Below are positions 1 to 7,524 of a stretch of DNA of 31,653 bases, in pieces. The DNA is taken from positions 1-31,653 of the forward strand of contig DASQAZ010000015.1 in assembly GCA_035635475.1 (NCBI GenBank). The letters run 5' to 3'. Positions within the stretch are counted from its first letter, which is position 1, and each line of letters starts with the position of its first letter. The translations under genes and the position numbers were made by a program. This DNA is from VBOC01 sp035635475. GTDB taxonomy: Bacteria; Bacteroidota; Ignavibacteria; UBA10030; SZUA-254. The notes below the pieces were generated by a model. It had not been told where the DNA came from. It searched no databases and saw nothing but the letters and a program-made list of their open reading frames with translations.

Positions 1-1796
1 TTCCCCGGAGAGATCGTCGTGGCGGACCGATAACCTGCTCCGAAATCGAAGAATCTCGAGACGATTAGACCCGGCGGATCGCTCGTCACCGAACCGATGG
101 GAACCGGATTCGTAATGGATCCAAAGAGATTCCAGCCGTCGCCCACACTGATGCTGTCGGCGGTGAGCGTGTCACCAAAAACTCTGATCGATTCAGGCGA
201 CCCGAACCGGAGCCAGTAACCGCTCCCGATCCTCAGAGTGTCCGACGGTACATAGGTGCCTGCGAAGGCAAACGCGATCGAAGTCCGTGTGGGAAAGACC
301 GATTCCGCGGGCATACTCGGGGGCAGCACCGGCAGCGAAATCATATTCCAGCTCCTGGCGACGCTCACGGTTACGCCCGAGAAATTAACGAGGGGAAGCG
401 TGTCGAGCAGCGCCGTATAAATGCTCATATCGAAACCCCCCGCCCGTTCATCCGTCCAGACGGGAACCGTATGTTTGCCCCACGAATCGAGACCGATATA
501 ATCTCCGAATCGGACGGCCCCGTTCGGCTGATTCCTGGGAGACTGTGCCGTGCTGATCAACCGGTTCGTGAACGTCAGCCCGCCGTCCCATGAATAAGCG
601 AGGTAAGCTTGAAAATAGGAGGAGTCGGGTGTGTTTCGCGTATCATAATAAACGATCGAAACGACGCCGCGATCATCGACGGCGATCCATGGCCAATATT
701 GGTCTTTTCCATTTCTCTTTGAGTCGTCATTTACACGTCGGCCTTTCGACCACGTCTGGCCCCCATCCCGCGAGACACCCAGGAACACGTCGGCATCCCC
801 GTACGTCGTATCAGTCCAGACTGAATAGAGGTGGCCCCGACTCGGGCCATCGGTCACGTCGCATGCGATGGAGGGAAAACTGGGTCTGCCCACGTGGGGT
901 GCAACGTAATCGATCGAATCGACCACCACGCTGTGCACTCCGAAGCTGACACCGCCGTCAGTCGACTTGTCAAACCACAGAGCGCTACCCACGCCCGACA
1001 CCACATTCACGGACCCGTCTCGACCCACGCAAAGGTCGGGTGCGAATCCCCCGACACCGTTGGTACTCACCGCTGAGGACCAGTTCGCTCCCTCATCCGT
1101 CGAGCGGGTAAACCGGCTGCCCGACGACACGATGTAAAGATTGTTCACAAAAGGGCTTGACGCGTTGAGGTCGCAGACTATGTACTCTTTGTCGTAGCCG
1201 GGATCTGCCGTGTCAGAGGGTGCAAACGAGGCGTAGACAAAGCTGCCACCCAGAATCGACTTATACACGATGATCTTGCTGCTGGCATCATTGTCATTAA
1301 GAGCAATCGTAGCAACGTAGAAGTTTCCGGCGGTGTCCACGCAGACGGCGGGATCACTGTTGCGAGTGTACCCCTCGGGCTGAAATAATCTAGGCAGGAG
1401 GTCGGTCGGACCCCATGTCACTCCCCCGTCAGTGGAGAAACTGTAGCCGACGCGCCGCACCGCAGGAGTTACTCCGGTGCGGAAGTCTCTCCAGGCGGCG
1501 CACATCTGGTTGGGATCCTTGTGGCTGATCCTGACGGACGGTTCGTTCTGGGGAAACGTGTCGCGCGATATGTCGATGTTGGGAAACGTCGACTGCGGTC
1601 CAAGCGGGTGAAGGATGGGTGGCCTGATGGGCATCGGGGGCTGGCGCCGGAAGAGCTCCTCAAAGTAGCGTTCGTGAGACATTTTCATGAGCGTATCGGT
1701 TCTTGGGCCGTTTCGTCCGGATGCATACGCTGCCTCCGCGAAAATCAGCAAGAGGACGGCTGGGATACCGAATATGCGGATGACCTGCGAGTTCAT
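1..1796 (-). CDS. Secreted Asp-box (BNR/sialidase-like) beta-propeller protein, C-terminus cut by window edge
   Basis: The reading frame is open from the ATG at 1796 to the window edge (598 codons, no stop). Residues 1-25 form a signal peptide with a hydrophobic core. The body contains repeated Asp-boxes of the S-x-D-x-G-x-x-W/F type (STDGGVTW, STDEGANW, STDGGVSF, SRDGGQTW, SWDGGLTF), each the turn of a propeller blade. After the propeller comes a 'SWNMISLPV ... GWNLFGS' segment that commonly precedes T9SS sorting domains; the expected sorting domain would lie outside the window. GGAG of the ribosome site lies about 8 bases before the ATG. The protein resembles the one starting at 30073 over its whole visible length (shared QNEPSV, AAWRDFRTGV, FGDYIG, VWTDERAGGF). 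Sialidase activity cannot be inferred: the arginine triad was not recognised, and many such proteins are binding or structural propellers. Confidence 0.9.
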   Translation of the reverse strand, partial: MNSQVIRIFGIPAVLLLIFAEAAYASGRNGPRTDTLMKMSHERYFEELFRRQPPMPIRPPILHPLGPQSTFPNIDISRDTFPQNEPSVRISHKDPNQMCAAWRDFRTGVTPAVRRVGYSFSTDGGVTWGPTDLLPRLFQPEGYTRNSDPAVCVDTAGNFYVATIALNDNDASSKIIVYKSILGGSFVYASFAPSDTADPGYDKEYIVCDLNASSPFVNNLYIVSSGSRFTRSTDEGANWSSAVSTNGVGGFAPDLCVGRDGSVNVVSGVGSALWFDKSTDGGVSFGVHSVVVDSIDYVAPHVGRPSFPSIACDVTDGPSRGHLYSVWTDTTYGDADVFLGVSRDGGQTWSKGRRVNDDSKRNGKDQYWPWIAVDDRGVVSIVYYDTRNTPDSSYFQAYLAYSWDGGLTFTNRLISTAQSPRNQPNGAVRFGDYIGLDSWGKHTVPVWTDERAGGFDMSIYTALLDTLPLVNFSGVTVSVARSWNMISLPVLPPSMPAESVFPTRTSIAFAFAGTYVPSDTLRIGSGYWLRFGSPESIRVFGDTLTADSISVGDGWNLFGSITNPVPIGSVTSDPPGLIVSRFFDFGAGYRSATTISPG

Positions 1797-1856
1797 GGCG
1801 CCTCTCCTTTCATTGGGTTGGCGGGATTCCGGATGAGTGCGGAGATCGATTCTTGG

Positions 1857-1885
1857 AGTATAGTGAGCGATGCGTTCAGAATCAA
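1857..1885 (-). promoter_or_regulatory. Sigma-70-like promoter for the left Asp-box gene
   Basis: On the minus strand the -35 element is TTGATT (1880-1885) and the -10 element TATACT (1857-1862), separated by exactly 17 bases. Transcription would start near 1850, giving a leader of about 54 bases to the ATG at 1796. Predicted from sequence only. Confidence 0.65.
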
Positions 1886-1933
1886 CTCCCGTCGATCGAG
1901 CCGCCGGTTCTTTCCTATCTGCCCGCCATTTTG

Positions 1934-1939
1934 TATATT
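1934..1939 (+). promoter_or_regulatory. Possible -10 element for the TatT gene
   Basis: TATATT lies 18 bases before the chosen ATG at 1958. The hexamer 17 bases upstream (TTTCCT, 1911-1916) is a poor -35 match. If used, the leader would be only about 12 bases. It would fire away from the minus-strand promoter at 1857-1885. Confidence 0.35.
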
Positions 1940-1957
1940 CCGGCCATTGTCTCTCTC

Positions 1958-2815
1958 ATGAAAACTCCGGTCGTTGGGGTAATTCTGGCGCTCGCGTTCT
2001 CGGGCTGCTTTCAGCAAATTGCTGTGAACTCCCTCGGCGGCATCATGGACGCGGGATTCGAGGTCTTGAACGAAGAACAGGATCTGGGCCTCGCGGAGAA
2101 GAGCATTGCATCGAATCTTAAACTCATCGAAACAATTCTCCGCCAGGATCCGGACAATCCGCGCTACCTCCTGCTTGCCTCGATCGGCTACACGAGCTAC
2201 GCGCTCGGCTTCGTGGAAGATGACAGCGCGCCCAGAGCCCGGCTGTTTTACCTGCGAGCGAGAGACTACGGGATGCGGATCCTGAACCGGCACGGCCAGT
2301 TTCAGGCCCACGCCGAACGCGGCATCGGGGAATTTACAAAAGGATTCGCCGCTTTGTCGAAGGACGACGTACCGGCCGCCTTCTGGACGGCGGCGGGCTG
2401 GGGGAGTTACATCCGGAGCGATCTTTCCGACCTCGCCGCCGTCGCCGAGCTGCCCAAAGTCGAGGCATTGACGAAGTTTGTGCTCAAAACCGATTCTTCC
2501 TTTTTCTACGGCGGAGCCCATTTCCTCCTCGGCACGCTCTATGGCAGCCGGCCTCCCATCTTCGGAGGCGACCCGGAGATATCCCGGAAGCATTTCGAGG
2601 AGTGTCTGAGGATTAACGGGGGGAGGTTTCTGATGACGTATATTTACTACGCGGCATCCTATGCCGTCCAAACGCAGGATAAAGCGCTGTTCGAACGCTG
2701 CCTGACCACGGTGGACACGACATCGATCGATGTGCTTCCGGCATCGCGGCTCTCGAATGCAATCGCCAAGAAAAAAGCAAAGCTCCTGAGATCCAGAATC
2801 GAGGAACTGTTCTAA
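1958..2815 (+). CDS. tatT: TRAP transporter TatT-type lipoprotein
   Basis: The 285-residue product matches the TRAP-associated T-component (TatT) family in layout: a lipoprotein signal with lipobox AFSGC (lipidated Cys17) followed by an all-helical, TPR-like body. TatT proteins form a periplasmic partner of the TRAP substrate-binding protein TatP in spirochaetes and other bacteria. The open frame extends upstream to 1853, but the ATG at 1958 places the basic residue and hydrophobic core of the lipoprotein signal at the N-terminus and follows a TATATT box. The TRAP binding protein starts 7 bases after the TAA, so the two are almost certainly co-transcribed. A long open frame on the opposite strand (1793-3061) is a composition-driven shadow. 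Assignment to TatT rests on the lipobox, helical repeats and neighbour; the symbol is by analogy. Confidence 0.82.
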   Translation: MKTPVVGVILALAFSGCFQQIAVNSLGGIMDAGFEVLNEEQDLGLAEKSIASNLKLIETILRQDPDNPRYLLLASIGYTSYALGFVEDDSAPRARLFYLRARDYGMRILNRHGQFQAHAERGIGEFTKGFAALSKDDVPAAFWTAAGWGSYIRSDLSDLAAVAELPKVEALTKFVLKTDSSFFYGGAHFLLGTLYGSRPPIFGGDPEISRKHFEECLRINGGRFLMTYIYYAASYAVQTQDKALFERCLTTVDTTSIDVLPASRLSNAIAKKKAKLLRSRIEELF

Positions 2816-2822
2816 GAATCCG

Positions 2823-3896
2823 ATGATCACTCCTTCATGCAAACGAAATACCGGGTCCCTCCGGGGGGTCCGCAGGTTCCTGACGAGCGCGAGAACGGGC
2901 GTGCTTCTTCTCGCCCTCGCCGCGGTCGCGGCACCGCTGTGCGCCCAGCAGTACACGATCAAGTTCGCGACGGTCGCGCCTGAAGGAAGTCCGTGGATGA
3001 ACGTCATGAGGGAATTCGACCGCCAGATACGCGCGGAGAGCGGCGGGCGGCTCGGCTTCAAGATCTATCCGAACAACGTTCAGGGCGACGAAAAGGACGT
3101 CCTAAGAAAGATCAAGCTTGGCCAGCTTCACAGCGCCGGCATCACCGGGAACGGCATGACGACCATTGCACCGAAATTGAGAATCCTCGACTCTCCCTTT
3201 CTCTTCAAGTCCGCGGACGAAGTCGACCATATTCATACGCTGTTCGACGGCGAGCTTAACAAGTCATTCGAGGAGAACGGGTTCGTTAACCTTGGCTGGT
3301 CGGAGGTGGGCTTCATCTACGTTTTCACGAATACGCCCGTTCGCATGCCCGATGATCTCAAGAAGGTGAAGATGTGGATGTGGGAGGGGGATCCGATCGC
3401 ACAGGCCGCGTTCGGAGCCATGCACGTCAATCCTATCCCCCTGTCGATCACCGATGTTCTGACATCCCTGCAGACGAACCTCGTCGACGGATTTTACACT
3501 TCGCCGCTGGCGGCGATCGCTCTCCAGTGGTTTACCAGGGCAAAGTACATGCTCAACGCTCCGCTTGCAAACGCCTCGGGTGCGGTCGTCGTCGCTAAAA
3601 ACAAATTCGACGCGCTGCCGGAGGATCTCCGCGAGATTCTTATCCGGAACGGGAAGATTTACATGGCCAAGCTGACGCGCGTCAGCAGGGAGGAGAACGC
3701 GAAGGCAATCGAAACCCTCAAGAAGAACGGCATTACGATCGTCGAGCCCCCCTCTCCCGAGGCGCTCGCATTGTATGAAAACATCGGCCGCCAGGCACGC
3801 CGGCTTCTGGTAGGGAAACTCTACTCGCAGGAACTCCTGGACCGGTTCGAGCATGCGGTCTACGGATACCGGGAGGAACTCGGGAAAAAGCGATGA
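2823..3896 (+). CDS. dctP: TRAP transporter substrate-binding protein, DctP/TatP type
   Basis: A 357-residue periplasmic binding protein of the DctP family. It has an N-terminal export signal (hydrophobic core about 26-40, probable cleavage after CAQ near 42), then the family opening 'IKFATVAPEGSPW', a 'GQLHSAGITGNG' segment, and 'ITDVLTSLQTNLVDG' in the second lobe. In typical DctP proteins an arginine in the strand after 'DLKGK' clamps the substrate carboxylate. Here that stretch reads DLKKVKMWMWEGDP (about 178-191), with Met/Trp instead, as in TatP-like members thought to bind non-acidic, hydrophobic ligands. The gene follows tatT by 7 bases and overlaps the next gene by four bases (ATGA). 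No DctQ or DctM membrane subunit lies nearby, so the permease must be encoded elsewhere or is absent. The ribosome site is weak. Confidence 0.93.
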   Translation: MITPSCKRNTGSLRGVRRFLTSARTGVLLLALAAVAAPLCAQQYTIKFATVAPEGSPWMNVMREFDRQIRAESGGRLGFKIYPNNVQGDEKDVLRKIKLGQLHSAGITGNGMTTIAPKLRILDSPFLFKSADEVDHIHTLFDGELNKSFEENGFVNLGWSEVGFIYVFTNTPVRMPDDLKKVKMWMWEGDPIAQAAFGAMHVNPIPLSITDVLTSLQTNLVDGFYTSPLAAIALQWFTRAKYMLNAPLANASGAVVVAKNKFDALPEDLREILIRNGKIYMAKLTRVSREENAKAIETLKKNGITIVEPPSPEALALYENIGRQARRLLVGKLYSQELLDRFEHAVYGYREELGKKR

Positions 3897-4444
3897 ACCG
3901 TTCCCCCGGTGTAAAATCCGCGATCGGCTCGCCGATGAAGTATCTCGTGGCTCTGTTGCTGGTCGGATTTACGCCCGCATTACCCCAGGGCGGCGGGCAC
4001 CTGATCGAGAATCCTTTGAGGGACATTCCGAAATGGGTGAGGAATGAATTTTCGGCGCAGCATCTCGACAGAAAGTATTCGATGCTCTTCCGTCTCTTCC
4101 CGCATTGTCTCCGCGGCGATTTCAACGGCGACGGCAAGAAGGACGCCGCGGTTCAAATCGAAGAGACTTCTAGCGGGAAACTCGGCATCGCGATCTTCCA
4201 CGCGAAAAGGGTTCAGGCATTGTTCGTCCCGGTGACGGTCCTGGGCGCCGGAAAGCCGGTTGGGAAAGCAGGTGACGATTTCAAATGGGCAGACGTCTGG
4301 AGTGTTGTAAATAAAGCCCGCGCGCAGAACCTTAAGCTCCCCGATATCCAGGCGGATGCCATCCGGCTTGAGAAGCGCAAAGGAAAGGGTGGCATCATTT
4401 ACCGGGAGGGGACGAGGTACACCTGGTACCCGCTGAGTAAGTAG
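3893..4444 (+). CDS. Small exported protein with a calcium-loop (DxNxDGxxD) motif
   Basis: This 183-residue product was not recognised as a named family. A hydrophobic segment after Met15 (MKYLVALLLVGF) looks like a signal peptide, so the true start may be 3935 rather than 3893; the ATGA overlap with dctP supports the earlier start. The sequence GDFNGDGKKDAAV (about 75-87) has the Asp/Asn/Gly spacing of FG-GAP/VCBS or dockerin-like calcium-binding loops. The rest is a single small domain ending in basic, aromatic residues. Its tight coupling to the TRAP binding protein suggests a role in the periplasm with it, but no function can be given. Confidence 0.8.
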   Translation: MNRSPGVKSAIGSPMKYLVALLLVGFTPALPQGGGHLIENPLRDIPKWVRNEFSAQHLDRKYSMLFRLFPHCLRGDFNGDGKKDAAVQIEETSSGKLGIAIFHAKRVQALFVPVTVLGAGKPVGKAGDDFKWADVWSVVNKARAQNLKLPDIQADAIRLEKRKGKGGIIYREGTRYTWYPLSK

Positions 4445-4490
4445 TGTAGTCCCCGGCGCGGCTCCCGCCCTGGCGCCCTCCGATTTTCTG

Positions 4491-5543
4491 ATGACGCGAT
4501 TTCGAATCAAAGACCGGGTCGCAGCGCGGCTGAATCTCCTGCCCGAAGCGCTCTATGACGCTTTCCCCGCAGTCCTCTTTGGGCGCGTGCTCGTGCTGGC
4601 ATCCCGTTTTGGAATCTTCGACGAGCTGAATCGGCGTGCCCAAACGCCGGCAGAGATTGCCCGTTCGCTCAGTCTGCCGCTTGAGAGCGCCGAATTGATG
4701 CTCTCCTCCCTGAACGCGGCCGGATACCTGAAAAAACGAAGGGCGGTGTATTCACTCGCGCCGCAGGCTGCGAAGTGGCTCGTACGCACATCGCCACATT
4801 CTCTCGCGCATTTACTGGAATATCTGGATCTGCTGCACCATCACTGGCTCACGCTCGAAGATTCGCTTCGGCGGGGCAGGCCCCTGACAACCTACGTCGA
4901 GACATTCGGAGAGGATGAGTGGCGGATCTACACCGACGGGATGATGGACCTCGCGAAACTGATCATCCCCCGGCTTCTGCCGAAGATTGCGCTGCCCGCG
5001 GGCGCGAGGTCACTTCTGGACCTGGGGGGTTCTCACGGTCTCTATGCGATTGAATTGTGCCGGAAGCACCCCGGGCTGAAGGCGACGATTGCGGATTTTC
5101 CGCCTGTTCTCTCCCGGACCGGTGAGATTGTTCGCGAATACGGCCTGGGCGACCGCGTGACGCTTCTGCCCTGCAACATCGCCGATGCGTCGTTCCCGCC
5201 TCACGATGTCGTTCTTGCATTCAACATCCTGCACGGTTTCCGGCGCGAAGTCAATCGATCGCTTTTCGAAAAGATTGCCTCCGCGCTCAACCCCGGCGGT
5301 CTCCTCCTCATCCTCGATCAGTTTAAAGACGAACGCAGCCGGGGGGCGGCCCGGATGCTTCCCATGATGGTCGGTGTGAATCTGCTGAACGAAATCGGGG
5401 GAACCGTCTACGGTTCCGCAGAAGTGCAAGGATGGTGCCGCGAGGCGGGGCTGCTCAAGGTGAGGTATCATCGCCTCTCTCTTCCCGGGGTGGGCTTGAT
5501 CAGTGCGCGCGGATCTTTCCGGGCGTTCCGTACAGAGCTTTAG
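4491..5543 (+). CDS. SAM-dependent O-methyltransferase-like protein with N-terminal dimerisation domain
   Basis: A 350-residue protein with the architecture of the acetylserotonin/caffeate O-methyltransferase family. Residues about 20-100 form the winged-helix dimerisation domain (ASRFGIFDEL, TPAEIARSLSLP, LSSLNAAGYLKK). Residues about 140-340 form the Rossmann methyltransferase domain. The SAM-binding loop is DLGGSHG (177-183), the acidic ribose-binding end of strand 2 is at ADFPPV (201-206), and the catalytic-histidine region reads NILHGF (245-250). Family members methylate small hydroxylated or quinone-like molecules; the substrate here is unknown. A 46-base gap without a terminator follows the preceding gene, so it may belong to the same transcript. 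It converges on the glycosyl hydrolase gene at 5593. Confidence 0.88.
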   Translation: MTRFRIKDRVAARLNLLPEALYDAFPAVLFGRVLVLASRFGIFDELNRRAQTPAEIARSLSLPLESAELMLSSLNAAGYLKKRRAVYSLAPQAAKWLVRTSPHSLAHLLEYLDLLHHHWLTLEDSLRRGRPLTTYVETFGEDEWRIYTDGMMDLAKLIIPRLLPKIALPAGARSLLDLGGSHGLYAIELCRKHPGLKATIADFPPVLSRTGEIVREYGLGDRVTLLPCNIADASFPPHDVVLAFNILHGFRREVNRSLFEKIASALNPGGLLLILDQFKDERSRGAARMLPMMVGVNLLNEIGGTVYGSAEVQGWCREAGLLKVRYHRLSLPGVGLISARGSFRAFRTEL

Positions 5544-5563
5544 TTTCGCCCGCGAGCGGAGCG

Positions 5564-5582
5564 CGTCCCGCAATGCGGGACG
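5564..5582. terminator. GC-rich hairpin between convergent genes
   Basis: CGTCCCGCAATGCGGGACG is an inverted repeat: 9-base arms around one base, realistically 8 pairs around AAT. It sits in the 49-base gap between two convergent genes, where a bidirectional terminator is expected, but there is no T-tract on either side. The GTCCCGC core recurs at 18235-18251. Confidence 0.45.
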
Positions 5583-5592
5583 ACCGGCAGGT

Positions 5593-7344
5593 CTAGTTCC
5601 GCACCCGGAACTGCTCCCTCCGCGTGTACGTCCCTGCGGTTAACCGGTAGCCATAGAGTCCCGTCCTGAGCCTCGATATATCCGCGGCCGCCACGTAGCT
5701 ACCCGCCGGCTGAAGGCCCTTGACGATCTGCAAAAGTTCCTGGTTTTCTGCGTCAAGGATCGTTAGCGAGACTGATACCGCCTCCCTGATTTCGTACGGG
5801 ATGAAAACGATCGAGGAGGCGGGATCGGGGTAATTCCGCCCTAGATTCAAACCGGGTGAGAAGGGTTTGAGCGCTTCAGCGATTTCAGGAATGAGCGCGG
5901 CCTGTTCGACCGCCCTGCTTTCGTTGTTTCCCTTGTCTAAAGACGAGCAGGCGTAAAAGTATCGGGCCCCCGCGGGCCTTAGGATCGTATCGTCATGCTG
6001 CGTGTCCCCGCCACGGACGATCGCCACGAGATTCCCCGGATCGTTGACGTCGACCGGCGAACTCCTCGACCGGTACAGGTCATAACGGGCGGCGACGTCG
6101 CCATCCCCGGCCGGCGCCGGAGGGCTCCACTCGAGCCGGAAAACCCCGCCCCCCTGGCTCGAGACCCTGAACCCCCGGGGCGGATTGGGCGGGATCGAAT
6201 CCTTCCACTTCATCGGCGGAATATTCGCAAGCGTTTGGTACCTCCCGCCGAGATCGAGTCCCCGCTCGATGTTTCCGTACCGAAAGAACGAATTGCCGCG
6301 GAATCCCAGGGACCTCGAGACATCGATGAGGCGGGGCATCTGATCGAACACCTCGGGTTTGTACGCTCCGATGCCGGGATACACTTCGCGTCCGTATGCA
6401 TGCGCGGCCCAGTCACCGGCGATTTCGGCGAAGTCGGGGCTCCCAGGCCGCTGGCCAAGGGGCCAGTAAAGTTGCGGCACGAGATAGTCGAGCTTCCGCT
6501 CGCTCAACCATCCGCGGGCATCCTGGTAAACATCCGAAAAACCCTGCAGGCCCCTGACGTTTCCGACATTCGCGTAAATGCCGATCGGTGCGCATCCCAC
6601 CTTTAGCATCGGCTTGAGGGCGGACGCCGAATCATAGAAGGCGCGTACGAATTTCGTGATGTTCTCTCTCCGCCAGTCCTCCTTCGAGAGCGATCCGCCA
6701 TAGCGCCGGTACGCGGCCTCATCGGGGAAAAGCTTGTCGGGGTAGCGAAGGTAGTCGAAATGAATCCCGTCGACATCGTAGCGGCGGACAATATCCATGG
6801 CGACCGCCAGCACGAAGCGGCGCGCCGCCGGTATCCCCGGATCCAGCCACCAGTCCCCTTCTACAAAATGAAGCCATTCGGGGTGGCTCAGGATCACGTG
6901 CGGCGGCACAGACGGGGGAGGAGGCGCTTTCCCGCTGCGTACGAAGAAGGCATTGATCCATGCGTGGATTTCCATTCCCCGTGCGTGCGCTTCTTCTATA
7001 ATGAGAGCAAGGGGGTCGTAGCCGGGGTCGAGCCCTGGCGTGCCGGTCAGTTGCTGCGACCACGGTTCGAAATCCGAGCGGTACATCGCATCCGCCCTGC
7101 TCCTGACTTGAAAATAGATGGTGTTGAAGCGGGCCCTCGAAAGCCTGTCGACGATTTCAACGAGCGATCGCTGTTGCTCCTGGGCGTTCGTCGATTTGGG
7201 CCAATCGAGTCCGAGGACGGTCGTCAGCCAGACTGCGCGGACCTCTCTTTTCGGAGGCGATGAGACGGGTACCTGACTGCGGCCGGATGTATAGAACAGC
7301 AGCGCCGCTGGAAAGACCAGCATGGCAAGAAGGTATCTGTTCAA
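5593..7344 (-). CDS. Exported GHL10-family glycosyl hydrolase-like protein with FN3-like domain and T9SS tail
   Basis: A 583-residue protein. Residues 1-23 are a signal peptide starting from a TTG codon at 7344; the next ATG (7323) would remove the positive residue of the signal. Residues about 33-370 match the GHL10/DUF187 family (REVRAVWLTTV, FNTIYFQVR, GMEIHAWINAFF, DGIHFDYLRYP at 192-202), a TIM-barrel group that includes the divisome-associated hydrolase DigH of E. coli, which cleaves denuded peptidoglycan glycans. An FN3-like segment follows (about 385-480), then a sorting domain with NYPDPASSIVFIPYEI, a variant of the usual NYPNPFNP, ending in REQFRVRN. This implies Sec export followed by T9SS secretion or surface attachment. 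It is monocistronic, divergent from the SBBP protein gene and driven by its own promoter. Substrate is inferred from the family only. Confidence 0.9.
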   Translation of the reverse strand: MNRYLLAMLVFPAALLFYTSGRSQVPVSSPPKREVRAVWLTTVLGLDWPKSTNAQEQQRSLVEIVDRLSRARFNTIYFQVRSRADAMYRSDFEPWSQQLTGTPGLDPGYDPLALIIEEAHARGMEIHAWINAFFVRSGKAPPPPSVPPHVILSHPEWLHFVEGDWWLDPGIPAARRFVLAVAMDIVRRYDVDGIHFDYLRYPDKLFPDEAAYRRYGGSLSKEDWRRENITKFVRAFYDSASALKPMLKVGCAPIGIYANVGNVRGLQGFSDVYQDARGWLSERKLDYLVPQLYWPLGQRPGSPDFAEIAGDWAAHAYGREVYPGIGAYKPEVFDQMPRLIDVSRSLGFRGNSFFRYGNIERGLDLGGRYQTLANIPPMKWKDSIPPNPPRGFRVSSQGGGVFRLEWSPPAPAGDGDVAARYDLYRSRSSPVDVNDPGNLVAIVRGGDTQHDDTILRPAGARYFYACSSLDKGNNESRAVEQAALIPEIAEALKPFSPGLNLGRNYPDPASSIVFIPYEIREAVSVSLTILDAENQELLQIVKGLQPAGSYVAAADISRLRTGLYGYRLTAGTYTRREQFRVRN

Positions 7345-7385
7345 CGGATCGTCAGCGGCAGCGATGGGTTGGAAATAGGTGAAGC

Positions 7386-7414
7386 AATATAGAGGAGATG
7401 GAATCCAGAGTCAA
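7386..7414 (-). promoter_or_regulatory. Sigma-70-like promoter for the GHL10 gene
   Basis: On the minus strand TTGACT (7409-7414), 17 bases, TATATT (7386-7391). Transcription would start near 7379, about 35 bases before the TTG start codon, which supports that start. Confidence 0.7.
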
Positions 7415-7463
7415 GCGAAATCCAGGGCAGGTTCTCCCCGGCGGACGTCTGGCTTGATCACGG

Positions 7464-7492
7464 TTGACATTATCGGGAGCAAGTGGTACTTT
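7464..7492 (+). promoter_or_regulatory. Sigma-70-like promoter for the SBBP-repeat gene
   Basis: TTGACA (7464-7469) is a perfect -35 hexamer, followed after 17 bases by TACTTT (7487-7492). The GTG start at 7525 lies about 26 bases after the expected transcription start. Only about 50 bases separate this promoter from the divergent one at 7386-7414. Confidence 0.65.
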
Positions 7493-7524
7493 GATAAACG
7501 CTTTTCGGCTCAACATTTCCGCGT

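Noticed and set aside
1793..3061. A 422-codon open frame on the minus strand opposite the TatT and dctP genes
   Set aside because: It lacks recognisable motifs, overlaps two well-supported genes and has the Arg/Pro-rich composition typical of antisense frames in GC-rich DNA.
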